Below, one piece after another: positions 44,388-52,271 of a stretch of DNA of 64,000 bases (the first letter of the stretch is position 1; each line of letters begins with the position of its first letter). Location: the NCBI GenBank assembly GCA_030650845.1, contig JAUSDC010000209.1, forward strand, positions 1 to 64,000. Direction: 5' to 3'. The position numbers and the translations under genes were made by a program. The notes below the pieces were generated by a model. That model saw nothing but the letters and a program-made list of their open reading frames with translations, made no database searches and was not told the DNA's origin. This DNA comes from Candidatus Methanoperedens sp. GTDB lineage: Archaea > Halobacteriota > Methanosarcinia > Methanosarcinales > Methanoperedenaceae.

Positions 44388-45866
44388 ATGATTCTCAGAA
44401 AAAATATTTCTCTAACTGATGATTATTTAAAAAAACTTGATCCTCTGATGCAAAAGCACAATGGTAATCTAAGTGCTGTTATCCGTGAGGTGATCGACCT
44501 TGCAGATGTAGCATTCCAGGATCCTGACTCTGTAAAAAAACTTATTTCAGGATTAAAAAAGGAGCAGAATCTGACGTCATCAACTATCGTATGGGCATTG
44601 AAAAATCTTGAAGGCAGACTTCCTGATGAAGAGACTGTTCACAACATCCTTGGCAATAACATTTCATCTCTTTCTGATCTGGAAAAACGCTTAAATGAAC
44701 TTGGGAGTGAAGTATATTGGGGAATGTCAATTAAGATCATTTCTGATAATAATTTCCAGCCAAAAAACGCTACCATTTCAATAGATGGAAAAAATCCTCA
44801 TGCGAACAGGTATATGGCTTCAGTTATTGCTTTATTAGCTGCAAAAAAGTATGATCTTGGTATTTCAGAGACCCGAAATATCAATGGATCTTTAGAAATG
44901 TTTTTGATAAATGGTGAAAAAAGTTGGATTCATAAAAAAATCCTGGAGAATTTTGGGTATATGGATGAGGTTTACACTGAATTACACAATAAACCTGATT
45001 TCTGGAATTTCCTGATACACCTTTATTCGAAGATGAACTACGATATGTCAGTAATGCCAAAACAACTTTTTGAAGAAATTCAGGGGGCAGGAATGACATA
45101 TAAGATCACTAACTGTATTGAGAGGTTTTGCGGTTCCCCCATAAATCAGATCCCTCAAGAAGATTTTTTGAAAAATTTGAAGGTTCTTTATAAAAATATG
45201 GGCTTCATAGAAGATATGGATATCAATAATGAGTCATTAATAATACATCATAAGTTCTCCAATCCTGTTGCTATTGGAAAGCTTGCTAATAATTTTGTAG
45301 AATTATTGCATCTTAATGGAAGTACTTACAGTTCCACAGCTGGAGAGAATCTCATAGTTCTCAAGCCACTTCCTGAAATTGGAAAGATCCTTATAAGAAT
45401 GGTAGAGGATATTAAAACAAGAGGGGAACCTGTTGCAAATTATTATACAGATCTGCTTAATATTTTAAAAATGCTAAAAAATGTGCCTTCAAATGATGAG
45501 TTCATAAGATCGATCGGCAACAAGTTCGGTACTAAAATAATTGAAAATTATAAACATAATAAAAAAATATCGGGCTGGGATCCCGGGACGTTTATGAAAT
45601 ATTTACAGGAAATGAGTGATATCCTTAAACAGGATTCAAAATGGTCAAATGTCAGTGAAAATATCATTTGCGGCAAAATTTCGAATTGTCCTTTAGTAAA
45701 AACTGATACCCAGATCAATAGTAATAATTGTATGTTCATTCAAAGCCTGTACGATATATGGATCTCGAATGCTTTCGGTGATCAAATTGAAAGAGTCCAT
45801 AATATATCAAAAAATACACTATCAGAAATTGAACCTTGTGAGATCTATATTGCATTAAAATCATGA
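44388..45866 (+). CDS. Ribbon-helix-helix protein with a large uncharacterised C-terminal region
   Basis: A 492-residue protein. Residues 1-40 (RKNISLTDDYLKKL and LSAVIREVIDLA) resemble a ribbon-helix-helix DNA-binding domain. The remaining 450 residues show two internally similar alpha/beta units (near 120-180 and 280-330) and a C-terminal part with CGKISNCPLV and CMFIQSLYDIW that is reminiscent of methanogen output domains. The gene is AT-rich compared with its neighbours. It lies just upstream of a membrane histidine kinase, so it may be its transcriptional effector. That role is inference. Confidence 0.6.
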   Translation: MILRKNISLTDDYLKKLDPLMQKHNGNLSAVIREVIDLADVAFQDPDSVKKLISGLKKEQNLTSSTIVWALKNLEGRLPDEETVHNILGNNISSLSDLEKRLNELGSEVYWGMSIKIISDNNFQPKNATISIDGKNPHANRYMASVIALLAAKKYDLGISETRNINGSLEMFLINGEKSWIHKKILENFGYMDEVYTELHNKPDFWNFLIHLYSKMNYDMSVMPKQLFEEIQGAGMTYKITNCIERFCGSPINQIPQEDFLKNLKVLYKNMGFIEDMDINNESLIIHHKFSNPVAIGKLANNFVELLHLNGSTYSSTAGENLIVLKPLPEIGKILIRMVEDIKTRGEPVANYYTDLLNILKMLKNVPSNDEFIRSIGNKFGTKIIENYKHNKKISGWDPGTFMKYLQEMSDILKQDSKWSNVSENIICGKISNCPLVKTDTQINSNNCMFIQSLYDIWISNAFGDQIERVHNISKNTLSEIEPCEIYIALKS

Positions 45867-45873
45867 AAAGTAA

Positions 45874-45928
45874 AGGTTGGCATAAAAGAAATCGGAGGGT
45901 TATAGAAGGTAGGAGATGTTGCCAACCT
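45874..45928. repeat. Inverted repeat AGGTTGGCA/TGCCAACCT
   Basis: Nine-base arms at 45874-45882 and 45920-45928, eight bases after the stop of the ribbon-helix-helix gene and before the kinase gene. The loop is purine-rich. It could be a terminator, a processing site or a regulator site. Confidence 0.45.
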
Positions 45929-46024
45929 CAATACATACAATTGCTGCACAATAACATAATAACAGTTGAGATTAACCGTGCTACTGAAATATATTATTGG
46001 AATGACAATGCAGGTAGGAATTGA

Positions 46025-48205
46025 ATGACTAAGATTAAACATGTTCTTCGACTTCTGATTATAATTGTTTCGATCATTATTATCGGGATCTTCCTTGAGC
46101 CGTTCAGGAACGTATCACCGTTATTGAAAGATTATTTCGAGGTAACAACCGAACTATTGCCTCTTGTAATGTCTTTTTCAATATTTGTGACGACCTGGTT
46201 CGCATATGATAAGAGCCGCGATGACAATTCGTTCTTTCTTGGCGCATCTTTCTTTGTAATGGGACTGATTCAGCTATTTCAGATGCTTTCTCATCCCTAT
46301 ATGCCAGATTTTATCACGCCAAATTCGATCGAAAAAGCCACAACTTTCAGATTTCTGCTGTGGCCGATATCGGTTCTATTATTTTATGTAAGTGCATATA
46401 TTTATCGGGATTCGCTTCCCGGGATAATAGGCAAATATGTCATGTTCACATCTGCAATTATTTTATCTTTGATTTCCGTGACACTGGTTTTATTTTATCC
46501 TCAAATATTGACTGAAGTGAATCCTATTAAAGGCGATATTTCCAGTGCATGGATATTAATGGCAGTTATCACTTCGATCTTCTTATTATATGCAAGCAAT
46601 CTGTACAACAAAAGACTTGAGTTCACCAAAGATAAGAATATAATTTGTTTAATTTATGGATTCATTATAATATATTCCAGTTTTTTTGTGGATTTCTTTT
46701 ATGTATATTCAGGAAATTTGCTTCAGGCAGCCGGGTTCTATTTTGTATATCTTGCAATGTTCAAATCATCTGTCGAGAAACCATATGAAAAACTGGCTAT
46801 TGCAGAGCACAGGATGCGGTATCTGGCAGAAGAGAAGTACATGAATCTTTTCGATAATGCCAATGATGCCATAGTAGTAACCGATACGCAGGACAGGATA
46901 CTTTCATGGAACAAAAGTGCTGAAAGTATATTCGGATGGAATGAAGAAGAATTGGCAGAAAAAAATCTCTTTGATGTGGTGGTGCCGAAGCGACTGCATA
47001 CCAGGCTCAACAATATCAAGAACGATGTTATTTCAGGCAGCAGAACGAGGGGTTTTGATCTAATAAATATGCATAAAAATGGAAGCGAGATAGATGTCAG
47101 CATGACCCTGTCTCCTTTGCTTGATTCTGATAACAAGATCATCGGAATGTCAAGTATAATCAGAGATATTACCCAGCAAAAACTTGCTGAAGAAGCATTG
47201 CGCAAGAGTGAAGAGAAATTCAGGTCGCTCATTGAGAACTCAACAGACATTATCACAATTCTTGGCGAAGCAGGGATCATATACTATCTCAGCCCTTCCA
47301 TCGAGAGATCTTTTGGATATAATACGCAGGAACTTGTTGGAAAGAATATTTCAGAAATCATCCATCCTGATGATATGCAGCGCTTTAATGATGTTTTTAT
47401 GGAAAAGATCAAGAACCCGAATATAACATCATCTATAGAAGTTCGAGCCCGGCATAAAGATAACTCCTGGCGTATTCTTGAATCCATTGGCAAAATGCTT
47501 CCTCAGGATCTGGTAGTCAAGGGTGTTGTTCTTAATTCCCGTGATATAACTGAGCGAAAGCAGGCTGAAGAACAGATCAGATCCTCACTGCATGAAAAAG
47601 AAGTGTTATTAAGAGAGGTTCATCACAGGGTCAAGAACAATATGCAGATAATCTCAAGTCTGTTGAGACTTCAGTCGGATTTCAGCAAAGATAAGAATAT
47701 TATCGAGATGTTCAATGAGAGCAGGAATAGAATAATTTCGATGTCTCTTATTCATGAAAAACTATATCAATCAAAAGACTTTTCAAAAATCGATCTTAAA
47801 GGATATATTGTTGACCTGGTCAATGGTCTATTCCAATCGTATGGGGTCAACATGAATAAGATCGCATTGAATATCAATGTTGAAAACATTCCGCTGGGTA
47901 TTGATTCTGCAATTCCATGCGGATTGATCATTAACGAGCTTGTAACTAATTCGTTAAAACATGCATTTCCAGGTGACAGGAAAGGTGAGATCAGGGTAAT
48001 TCTTCATTTGACCCCGGAAAAAATGATCGAACTTGTGGTTGGTGATAACGGCATCGGTCTCCCGGAAAACCTTGATTTAAAGAACATAAAATCATTGGGT
48101 TTGCATCTTGTTCCCATGCTGGCAGAAAATCAATTGATGGGGAGTCTGGATATTAGTAAGAATAATGGAACTGAATTTACAATAAAATTTAGAGGTGAAA
48201 AATAA
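46025..48205 (+). CDS. MASE3-PAS-PAS sensor histidine kinase (HisKA_2 type)
   Basis: A 726-residue kinase. Residues 1-245 form an eight-helix MASE3-like membrane sensor. Two PAS domains follow (about 275-390 and 398-515), then a HisKA_2 dimerisation domain with the phosphorylated histidine in VHHRVKNNMQIISSLLRL (about 533) and an HATPase with NELVTNSLKHAF and GDNGIGLP. The stop overlaps the ATG of the response regulator gene (AATAATGG), so the pair works together. The stimulus is unknown. Confidence 0.88.
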   Translation: MTKIKHVLRLLIIIVSIIIIGIFLEPFRNVSPLLKDYFEVTTELLPLVMSFSIFVTTWFAYDKSRDDNSFFLGASFFVMGLIQLFQMLSHPYMPDFITPNSIEKATTFRFLLWPISVLLFYVSAYIYRDSLPGIIGKYVMFTSAIILSLISVTLVLFYPQILTEVNPIKGDISSAWILMAVITSIFLLYASNLYNKRLEFTKDKNIICLIYGFIIIYSSFFVDFFYVYSGNLLQAAGFYFVYLAMFKSSVEKPYEKLAIAEHRMRYLAEEKYMNLFDNANDAIVVTDTQDRILSWNKSAESIFGWNEEELAEKNLFDVVVPKRLHTRLNNIKNDVISGSRTRGFDLINMHKNGSEIDVSMTLSPLLDSDNKIIGMSSIIRDITQQKLAEEALRKSEEKFRSLIENSTDIITILGEAGIIYYLSPSIERSFGYNTQELVGKNISEIIHPDDMQRFNDVFMEKIKNPNITSSIEVRARHKDNSWRILESIGKMLPQDLVVKGVVLNSRDITERKQAEEQIRSSLHEKEVLLREVHHRVKNNMQIISSLLRLQSDFSKDKNIIEMFNESRNRIISMSLIHEKLYQSKDFSKIDLKGYIVDLVNGLFQSYGVNMNKIALNINVENIPLGIDSAIPCGLIINELVTNSLKHAFPGDRKGEIRVILHLTPEKMIELVVGDNGIGLPENLDLKNIKSLGLHLVPMLAENQLMGSLDISKNNGTEFTIKFRGEK

Positions 48206-48906
48206 TGGCACAAAGTCGGATATTGGTCGTTGAAGATGAAGTCATTGTAGCTGATGACATCAGAAGAAGCTTGAAGAATCTGGGGTATGATGTCCCTTCA
48301 ATAGTATCTTCAGGAGAGGCGGCGATCAAAAAGGCGGAAGAGGATAGGCCGGATCTGGTGCTAATGGATATAATGCTTCAGGGTAAAATGGATGGAATTG
48401 AGGCTGCAGGCAATATAATATCCCGTTTTGATATCCCGGTAGTATATCTTACAGCATATTCTGATGAAAAGATCCTTGAAAGGGCAAAAATTACAGAACC
48501 ATTTGGATACCTGATCAAACCATATAAGGACAGGGAATTGGAAATAAATATTGAGATCGCCCTGTACAAACACAGGACTATGAAGGAATTAAAGGAGAGC
48601 AGGGAGTGGTTCCACGGGACGCTCAACAGCATAAGCGATGCCGTGATAGCTACTGATCCAAAGGGTTGCGTGCTATTCATGAACCCTCCTGCCCAGTCCC
48701 TGACCGGATGGACTTTAGAAGAAGCCCAGGGCAAACCCCTGAAAGATGTATTTAATATCACGAGCGAAGTGATAGAAGATCAGGGGGTGCAAACCATTCT
48801 TATGGATAAGAACAAAACGAAGATACAGATTCACAGCAGCAATAATATCATTAAGGATGACAGGGGGAATATTATCGGGATAGTTCTTGTTTTTCGTAAT
48901 TGCTAA
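48205..48906 (+). CDS. Response regulator receiver fused to a PAS domain
   Basis: A 233-residue protein. Receiver domain 1-120 has the acidic pocket E10/D11, phosphorylatable D55 in LVLMDIML and the lysine in GYLIKPY near 107. The second half is one PAS domain (about 130-233) that stops at VLVFRNC, exactly where a PAC motif normally continues to a further domain. No DNA-binding or kinase module follows. It is coupled to the MASE3 kinase and is probably its phosphate acceptor. The 3' end may be truncated. Confidence 0.82.
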   Translation: MAQSRILVVEDEVIVADDIRRSLKNLGYDVPSIVSSGEAAIKKAEEDRPDLVLMDIMLQGKMDGIEAAGNIISRFDIPVVYLTAYSDEKILERAKITEPFGYLIKPYKDRELEINIEIALYKHRTMKELKESREWFHGTLNSISDAVIATDPKGCVLFMNPPAQSLTGWTLEEAQGKPLKDVFNITSEVIEDQGVQTILMDKNKTKIQIHSSNNIIKDDRGNIIGIVLVFRNC

Positions 48907-49026
48907 TTTTTTCAGAGATATTTTGGTTATTTTCACTTCAGCCTATCTGGCTTTCAGCAAAATGTCATCTTTCTTATTCATGTTTCCCACCTGCAATCAG
49001 CAGCAGAATCACACTATCAGGAAGCT

Positions 49027-49155
49027 ATGGTTTCACCTGAAATACAGGATTCTTCTGGATTGATTGACATATTTAGAAATCTAAATCGTTACGATAAGAA
49101 TCATTTACAAAAAATACAAGATTATATGGTTAAGCATTCACACGTAAATGGTTAA
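49027..49155 (+). CDS. 42-residue small ORF, possible remnant
   Basis: ATG at 49027 with AGGAA just upstream. The product (start MVSPEIQDSS, then GLIDIFRNLNRYDKNHLQKI) has coding-like composition. It is in the same frame as the upstream response regulator gene, beyond its stop. It may be an independent micro-gene or the end of a broken larger gene. Confidence 0.3.
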   Translation: MVSPEIQDSSGLIDIFRNLNRYDKNHLQKIQDYMVKHSHVNG

Positions 49156-49345
49156 ACTATTTGCCTTGTTGCGATCGTGCTCTATAAACAGTTCTCAGGG
49201 CGCTTTGAACCCTAGCAACGAGATAAACACAAAAATCTTATCATCCTTACTATCATACTAACTATCATAAGTATTTTAGAAAGCTTTAAGTAATGAAAAA
49301 TCATTACGGCTCCTGATTGTGGTGAGCAATATGACCTAGAAAATA

Positions 49346-49360
49346 GGCAGGTTGAGAGGC
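49346..49360 (+). repeat. Short GC-rich repeat, diverged copy 3
   Basis: GGCAGGTTGAGAGGC shares its first nine bases with the other two copies. It lies about 30 bases before the two-helix membrane protein gene. Confidence 0.3.
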
Positions 49361-49390
49361 GAATAATTATGTTAAGATATCTGAGGATGC

Positions 49391-49819
49391 ATGTTGGAAA
49401 CTGCCGAACAAAGAGTGGAATTATTAAAAAAAGGTTTTTCTGGAAAAGAGATTGAGAAGCTTTATATTGAATATAATAATTTCAAAATAATCCGTTCCCC
49501 TATCCTTTTTGATGCATTTGAATTTGATTTCAATCAAAACACGAGTGCCTTAATAAGTCGTAAGGTTAGTATTGAATCTGCTCCCTCTTTATTCAAAAAT
49601 AAAAGAGAAACAAAATCAATATTGATATTAGCGATTTTTATATTAATTCTTGCTCTCCTTGTTCCTATTTCTACAATATTTTTAGGTTTGCTTCTGTTGT
49701 TTCTTTTTGTTCCTCCAATGTTAGCTTTAGTGATAATATTCATTGAGGGAATAGTTGTAATTTCAAAGGAATTGAATAGACTATCTCTACCGAACTATGT
49801 TTTCAATCTAGAGATGTGA
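49391..49819 (+). CDS. Hypothetical two-helix membrane protein
   Basis: A 142-residue protein with an acidic/basic N-terminal half and two long hydrophobic segments (about 80-102 and 104-126). The N-terminus (LLKKGFSGKEIEKLYIEYNNF) resembles a soluble helical domain. GAGG lies four bases before the ATG. No family recognised; its surroundings are AT-rich accessory sequence. Confidence 0.6.
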   Translation: MLETAEQRVELLKKGFSGKEIEKLYIEYNNFKIIRSPILFDAFEFDFNQNTSALISRKVSIESAPSLFKNKRETKSILILAIFILILALLVPISTIFLGLLLLFLFVPPMLALVIIFIEGIVVISKELNRLSLPNYVFNLEM

Positions 49820-49822
49820 TTT

Positions 49823-49993
49823 ATGCTCATTTCGAAAGTGCTTCTATTGAAGCATTTTTTGGATGTGCTGGAAATGGGAGATATGGACTTCAGCTATGTG
49901 GTCTTGCCTGAAGAAAAAGTTCCGGAGAGTTCCATCAAAATCTGGAAGCAACGTGGCTATGACCCTGCCTCTATCGGCACACTGTTCACGTAA
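49823..49993 (+). pseudogene. Possible C-terminal remnant of a conserved protein
   Basis: A 56-residue frame (start MLISKVLLLKHF, end RGYDPASIGTLFT) looks like a real protein end: VVLPEEKVPESSIKIWKQRG has balanced, non-random composition and higher GC than its flanks. There is no good ribosome site. It could be a fragment left by a deletion. The parent protein is not recognised. Confidence 0.35.
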
Positions 49994-50122
49994 AGTTTTC
50001 AAATAAGAGTCAGGAATACATATATCCATCTTACTTCTGGTCAGAATAAAGGTATCCAGCATTCATTTTCTTCACGGTATTTATGCCGGAGTTGGATAAT
50101 GCATCATTGGTCGTTGCAATAT

Positions 50123-52054
50123 CTAAATGTTCTTGTTTTTTGCTTTGATAGGCAGTGTAAAGGTAAATGTGCTTCCCACACCGTATCTGCTCTCTGCCGT
50201 TATACTGCCACCTATCAATTCCACAAGCTTCTTTGAGATCGCAAGTCCAAGACCTGTTCCTTCATATCTTCTTGCTATCCCGGATTCAAGCTGCTCAAAA
50301 CTCTGGAATATTCGCCGCATATCTTTATCTATGATCCCTATACCATTATCCGAGACTTTGAACTTCACCATATCCCCTTCTTTTTCTGCTGTTATCGTCA
50401 CAGTCCCGCCTTCAGGTTTGCTGAACTTCACCGCATTGTCAAGAAGGTTGTTGAGCACCTGCCTGAATCTGTTCGGGTCGGTCTCAATAAATTCAATGTC
50501 AGGAACTATCTGCTTTTTAATTATGATCTTATGGCTTGCTGCCTTTTCCTTCGTTACATCGACTATCTTGTTAATAGCATTCGGAACAGACATTTTCTCA
50601 ATAATTATTTCCATATTCCCGGACTCCGCGTTTGTGAGGTCAAGTACATCGTCTATTATGCCAAGAAGGTGCTTTCCGCTCGAATAGACATTGCCCGCAT
50701 AGCGCTGCTGCTTTTCATTCAGTTCTCCAGCACTTTTATTCTTAAGGAGTTCAGAGAACCCCATGATGGCGTTAAGAGGAGTTCGAAGCTCATGGCTCAT
50801 AACAGAAAGGAAATCATTCTTTGTCCTGTTAGCAAGTTCCAAACGCTCATTCTCGCGGTGCATCTCTTCATTCTGCCTGCGTTCTGTAACGTCCCTGAAT
50901 AGCCCCATATTATACAATTTCCCGGCGATGATCATTGTACTTGTGTTGATATCCGCATAAAAAACAGAACCATTTTTTCTTTTAACCGGAATGTTCTCGA
51001 CGAAAGAATTTTCTCCCTTCGCCTGTTTCTCGAACAATTCAATGATCCACGGTATATCCTTTTCTGGATGAAGATCCATGACCGAGAGATTTAATATTTC
51101 TTCAGAACTGTAACCCAGCATATTGCATATCTTTTTATTTGCCATATATTGTTTCTTTGTCTCAACATCTGCCAGCATGATGCCGTCTATCGCATTATCA
51201 AAAAGAGTCCTGAATTTTTCTTCGGATTCAGCCAGCATTTGCATACTCCGTTTGTGCTCTGTGATATCCCTCGCAGAAGCAAACACTCCCTGAACTTCTC
51301 CTGCAATATTTTTATAAACATGGGCATTATACAATACTTCTGTAACTTTACCTGAAGTGTGCTTAATGGCAAGCGGGTAATTCCTGACAAATCTCTTCGA
51401 AAATACCTGCCTGTATCCTTCTCTTGCTTTTTCAGCTTCGGTAAAATAGTCTGAGAAATCACTACCAATAATCTGGTCACGTGGCACTCCGGTCACAAGT
51501 TCCGTGGCCTCATTCACATCCATTATCTTTCCTGCTTTACTGATAGTAACAAGCGGGTCAAGGCTTGCCTCGATAAGACCGCGAGTGTATAAAGAAACCT
51601 CACGCAACTTTTCGTCTGCCATCTTGCTTTTTGTGATTTCCTGTTGAAACTGTTTATTGGTGTTTCTCAGTTCAGCAGTGCGTTCATTCACCATGTCCTC
51701 AAGGTGCTCCTGGTGTTTCCTGAGTTCCTCATTGACCTTATCAATTTTCTCACTCAATAAAACAACTAAAAAGGCAATAACCATGAACATAAAAGCCCGG
51801 AGGCCATCATCATAAGTTGGCGTCTCGTTTTTAATAAAAATGTTAGATAGAAGCAGCAATGTCGCTAAAAATATGGCAACAACCATGCCTTTTCTTTTCC
51901 ACCACAGGGCTGCCAGGATGATAGGGATATAAAAAAAGTGGGTAAAAACATTAGCTATCCTGAGTACCCCAAGAAAATAATAAGTGATAAAAGAAGCGAT
52001 AGCTAACAGGAAGACTATTATCAGAATCTTGTACTTTTCTTTTAATTCAGACAT
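50123..52054 (-). CDS. Membrane PAS-PAS sensor histidine kinase
   Basis: About 643 residues. Residues 8-110 hold several hydrophobic helices, followed by a coiled-coil linker (EELRKHQEHLEDMVNERTAEL), two PAS domains with PAC ends (SARDITEHKR, LFRDVTERRQ), HisKA with the H-box SVMSHELRTPLNAIMGFSELL and HATPase (NLLDNAVKFSK, DNGIGI, GTGLGLAI). The start MSELKEKYK at 52054 has AGGA eight bases upstream; an earlier ATG at 52123 abuts the TATA-like box and is unlikely to be transcribed. Confidence 0.88.
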   Translation of the reverse strand: MSELKEKYKILIIVFLLAIASFITYYFLGVLRIANVFTHFFYIPIILAALWWKRKGMVVAIFLATLLLLSNIFIKNETPTYDDGLRAFMFMVIAFLVVLLSEKIDKVNEELRKHQEHLEDMVNERTAELRNTNKQFQQEITKSKMADEKLREVSLYTRGLIEASLDPLVTISKAGKIMDVNEATELVTGVPRDQIIGSDFSDYFTEAEKAREGYRQVFSKRFVRNYPLAIKHTSGKVTEVLYNAHVYKNIAGEVQGVFASARDITEHKRSMQMLAESEEKFRTLFDNAIDGIMLADVETKKQYMANKKICNMLGYSSEEILNLSVMDLHPEKDIPWIIELFEKQAKGENSFVENIPVKRKNGSVFYADINTSTMIIAGKLYNMGLFRDVTERRQNEEMHRENERLELANRTKNDFLSVMSHELRTPLNAIMGFSELLKNKSAGELNEKQQRYAGNVYSSGKHLLGIIDDVLDLTNAESGNMEIIIEKMSVPNAINKIVDVTKEKAASHKIIIKKQIVPDIEFIETDPNRFRQVLNNLLDNAVKFSKPEGGTVTITAEKEGDMVKFKVSDNGIGIIDKDMRRIFQSFEQLESGIARRYEGTGLGLAISKKLVELIGGSITAESRYGVGSTFTFTLPIKAKNKNI

Positions 52055-52271
52055 AACTACTTTCCTTTTCAAGGCGTGTAACATAATTTGCTGGAACTCC
52101 CTACAATCATTTACATTTTTCATATTTATATATATGTATCCATTTGTTCATATTTTTCTGAATCTTGGAACATATCGAAACTGTACTGAAAGGAATATCA
52201 GGCTCTTCTTGAGTACAAAAATAGACATTACCGTCCGGTCTTTCCCGAATAATAATATCCCTTCATCAATT

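Larger units (their letters stand above)
48907..49390. other. Gene-poor stretch with decay signs
   Basis: The reading frame of the response regulator stays open after its TAA for 82 codons (to 49153), which could be a decayed extension. A 42-residue small ORF at 49027-49155 lies in it. The rest, to 49390, is AT-rich and holds one relative of the GC-rich repeat (49346-49360). I see no other gene. Confidence 0.5.

Noticed and set aside
48904-48906. Stop-codon read-through joining the response regulator to the 82-codon open frame
   Set aside because: TAA is not known for programmed read-through in archaea and the downstream frame has no recognised domain.
50127-50687. 186-residue frame opposite the kinase gene
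   Set aside because: Antisense to HisKA/HATPase coding sequence; no ribosome site or domain.
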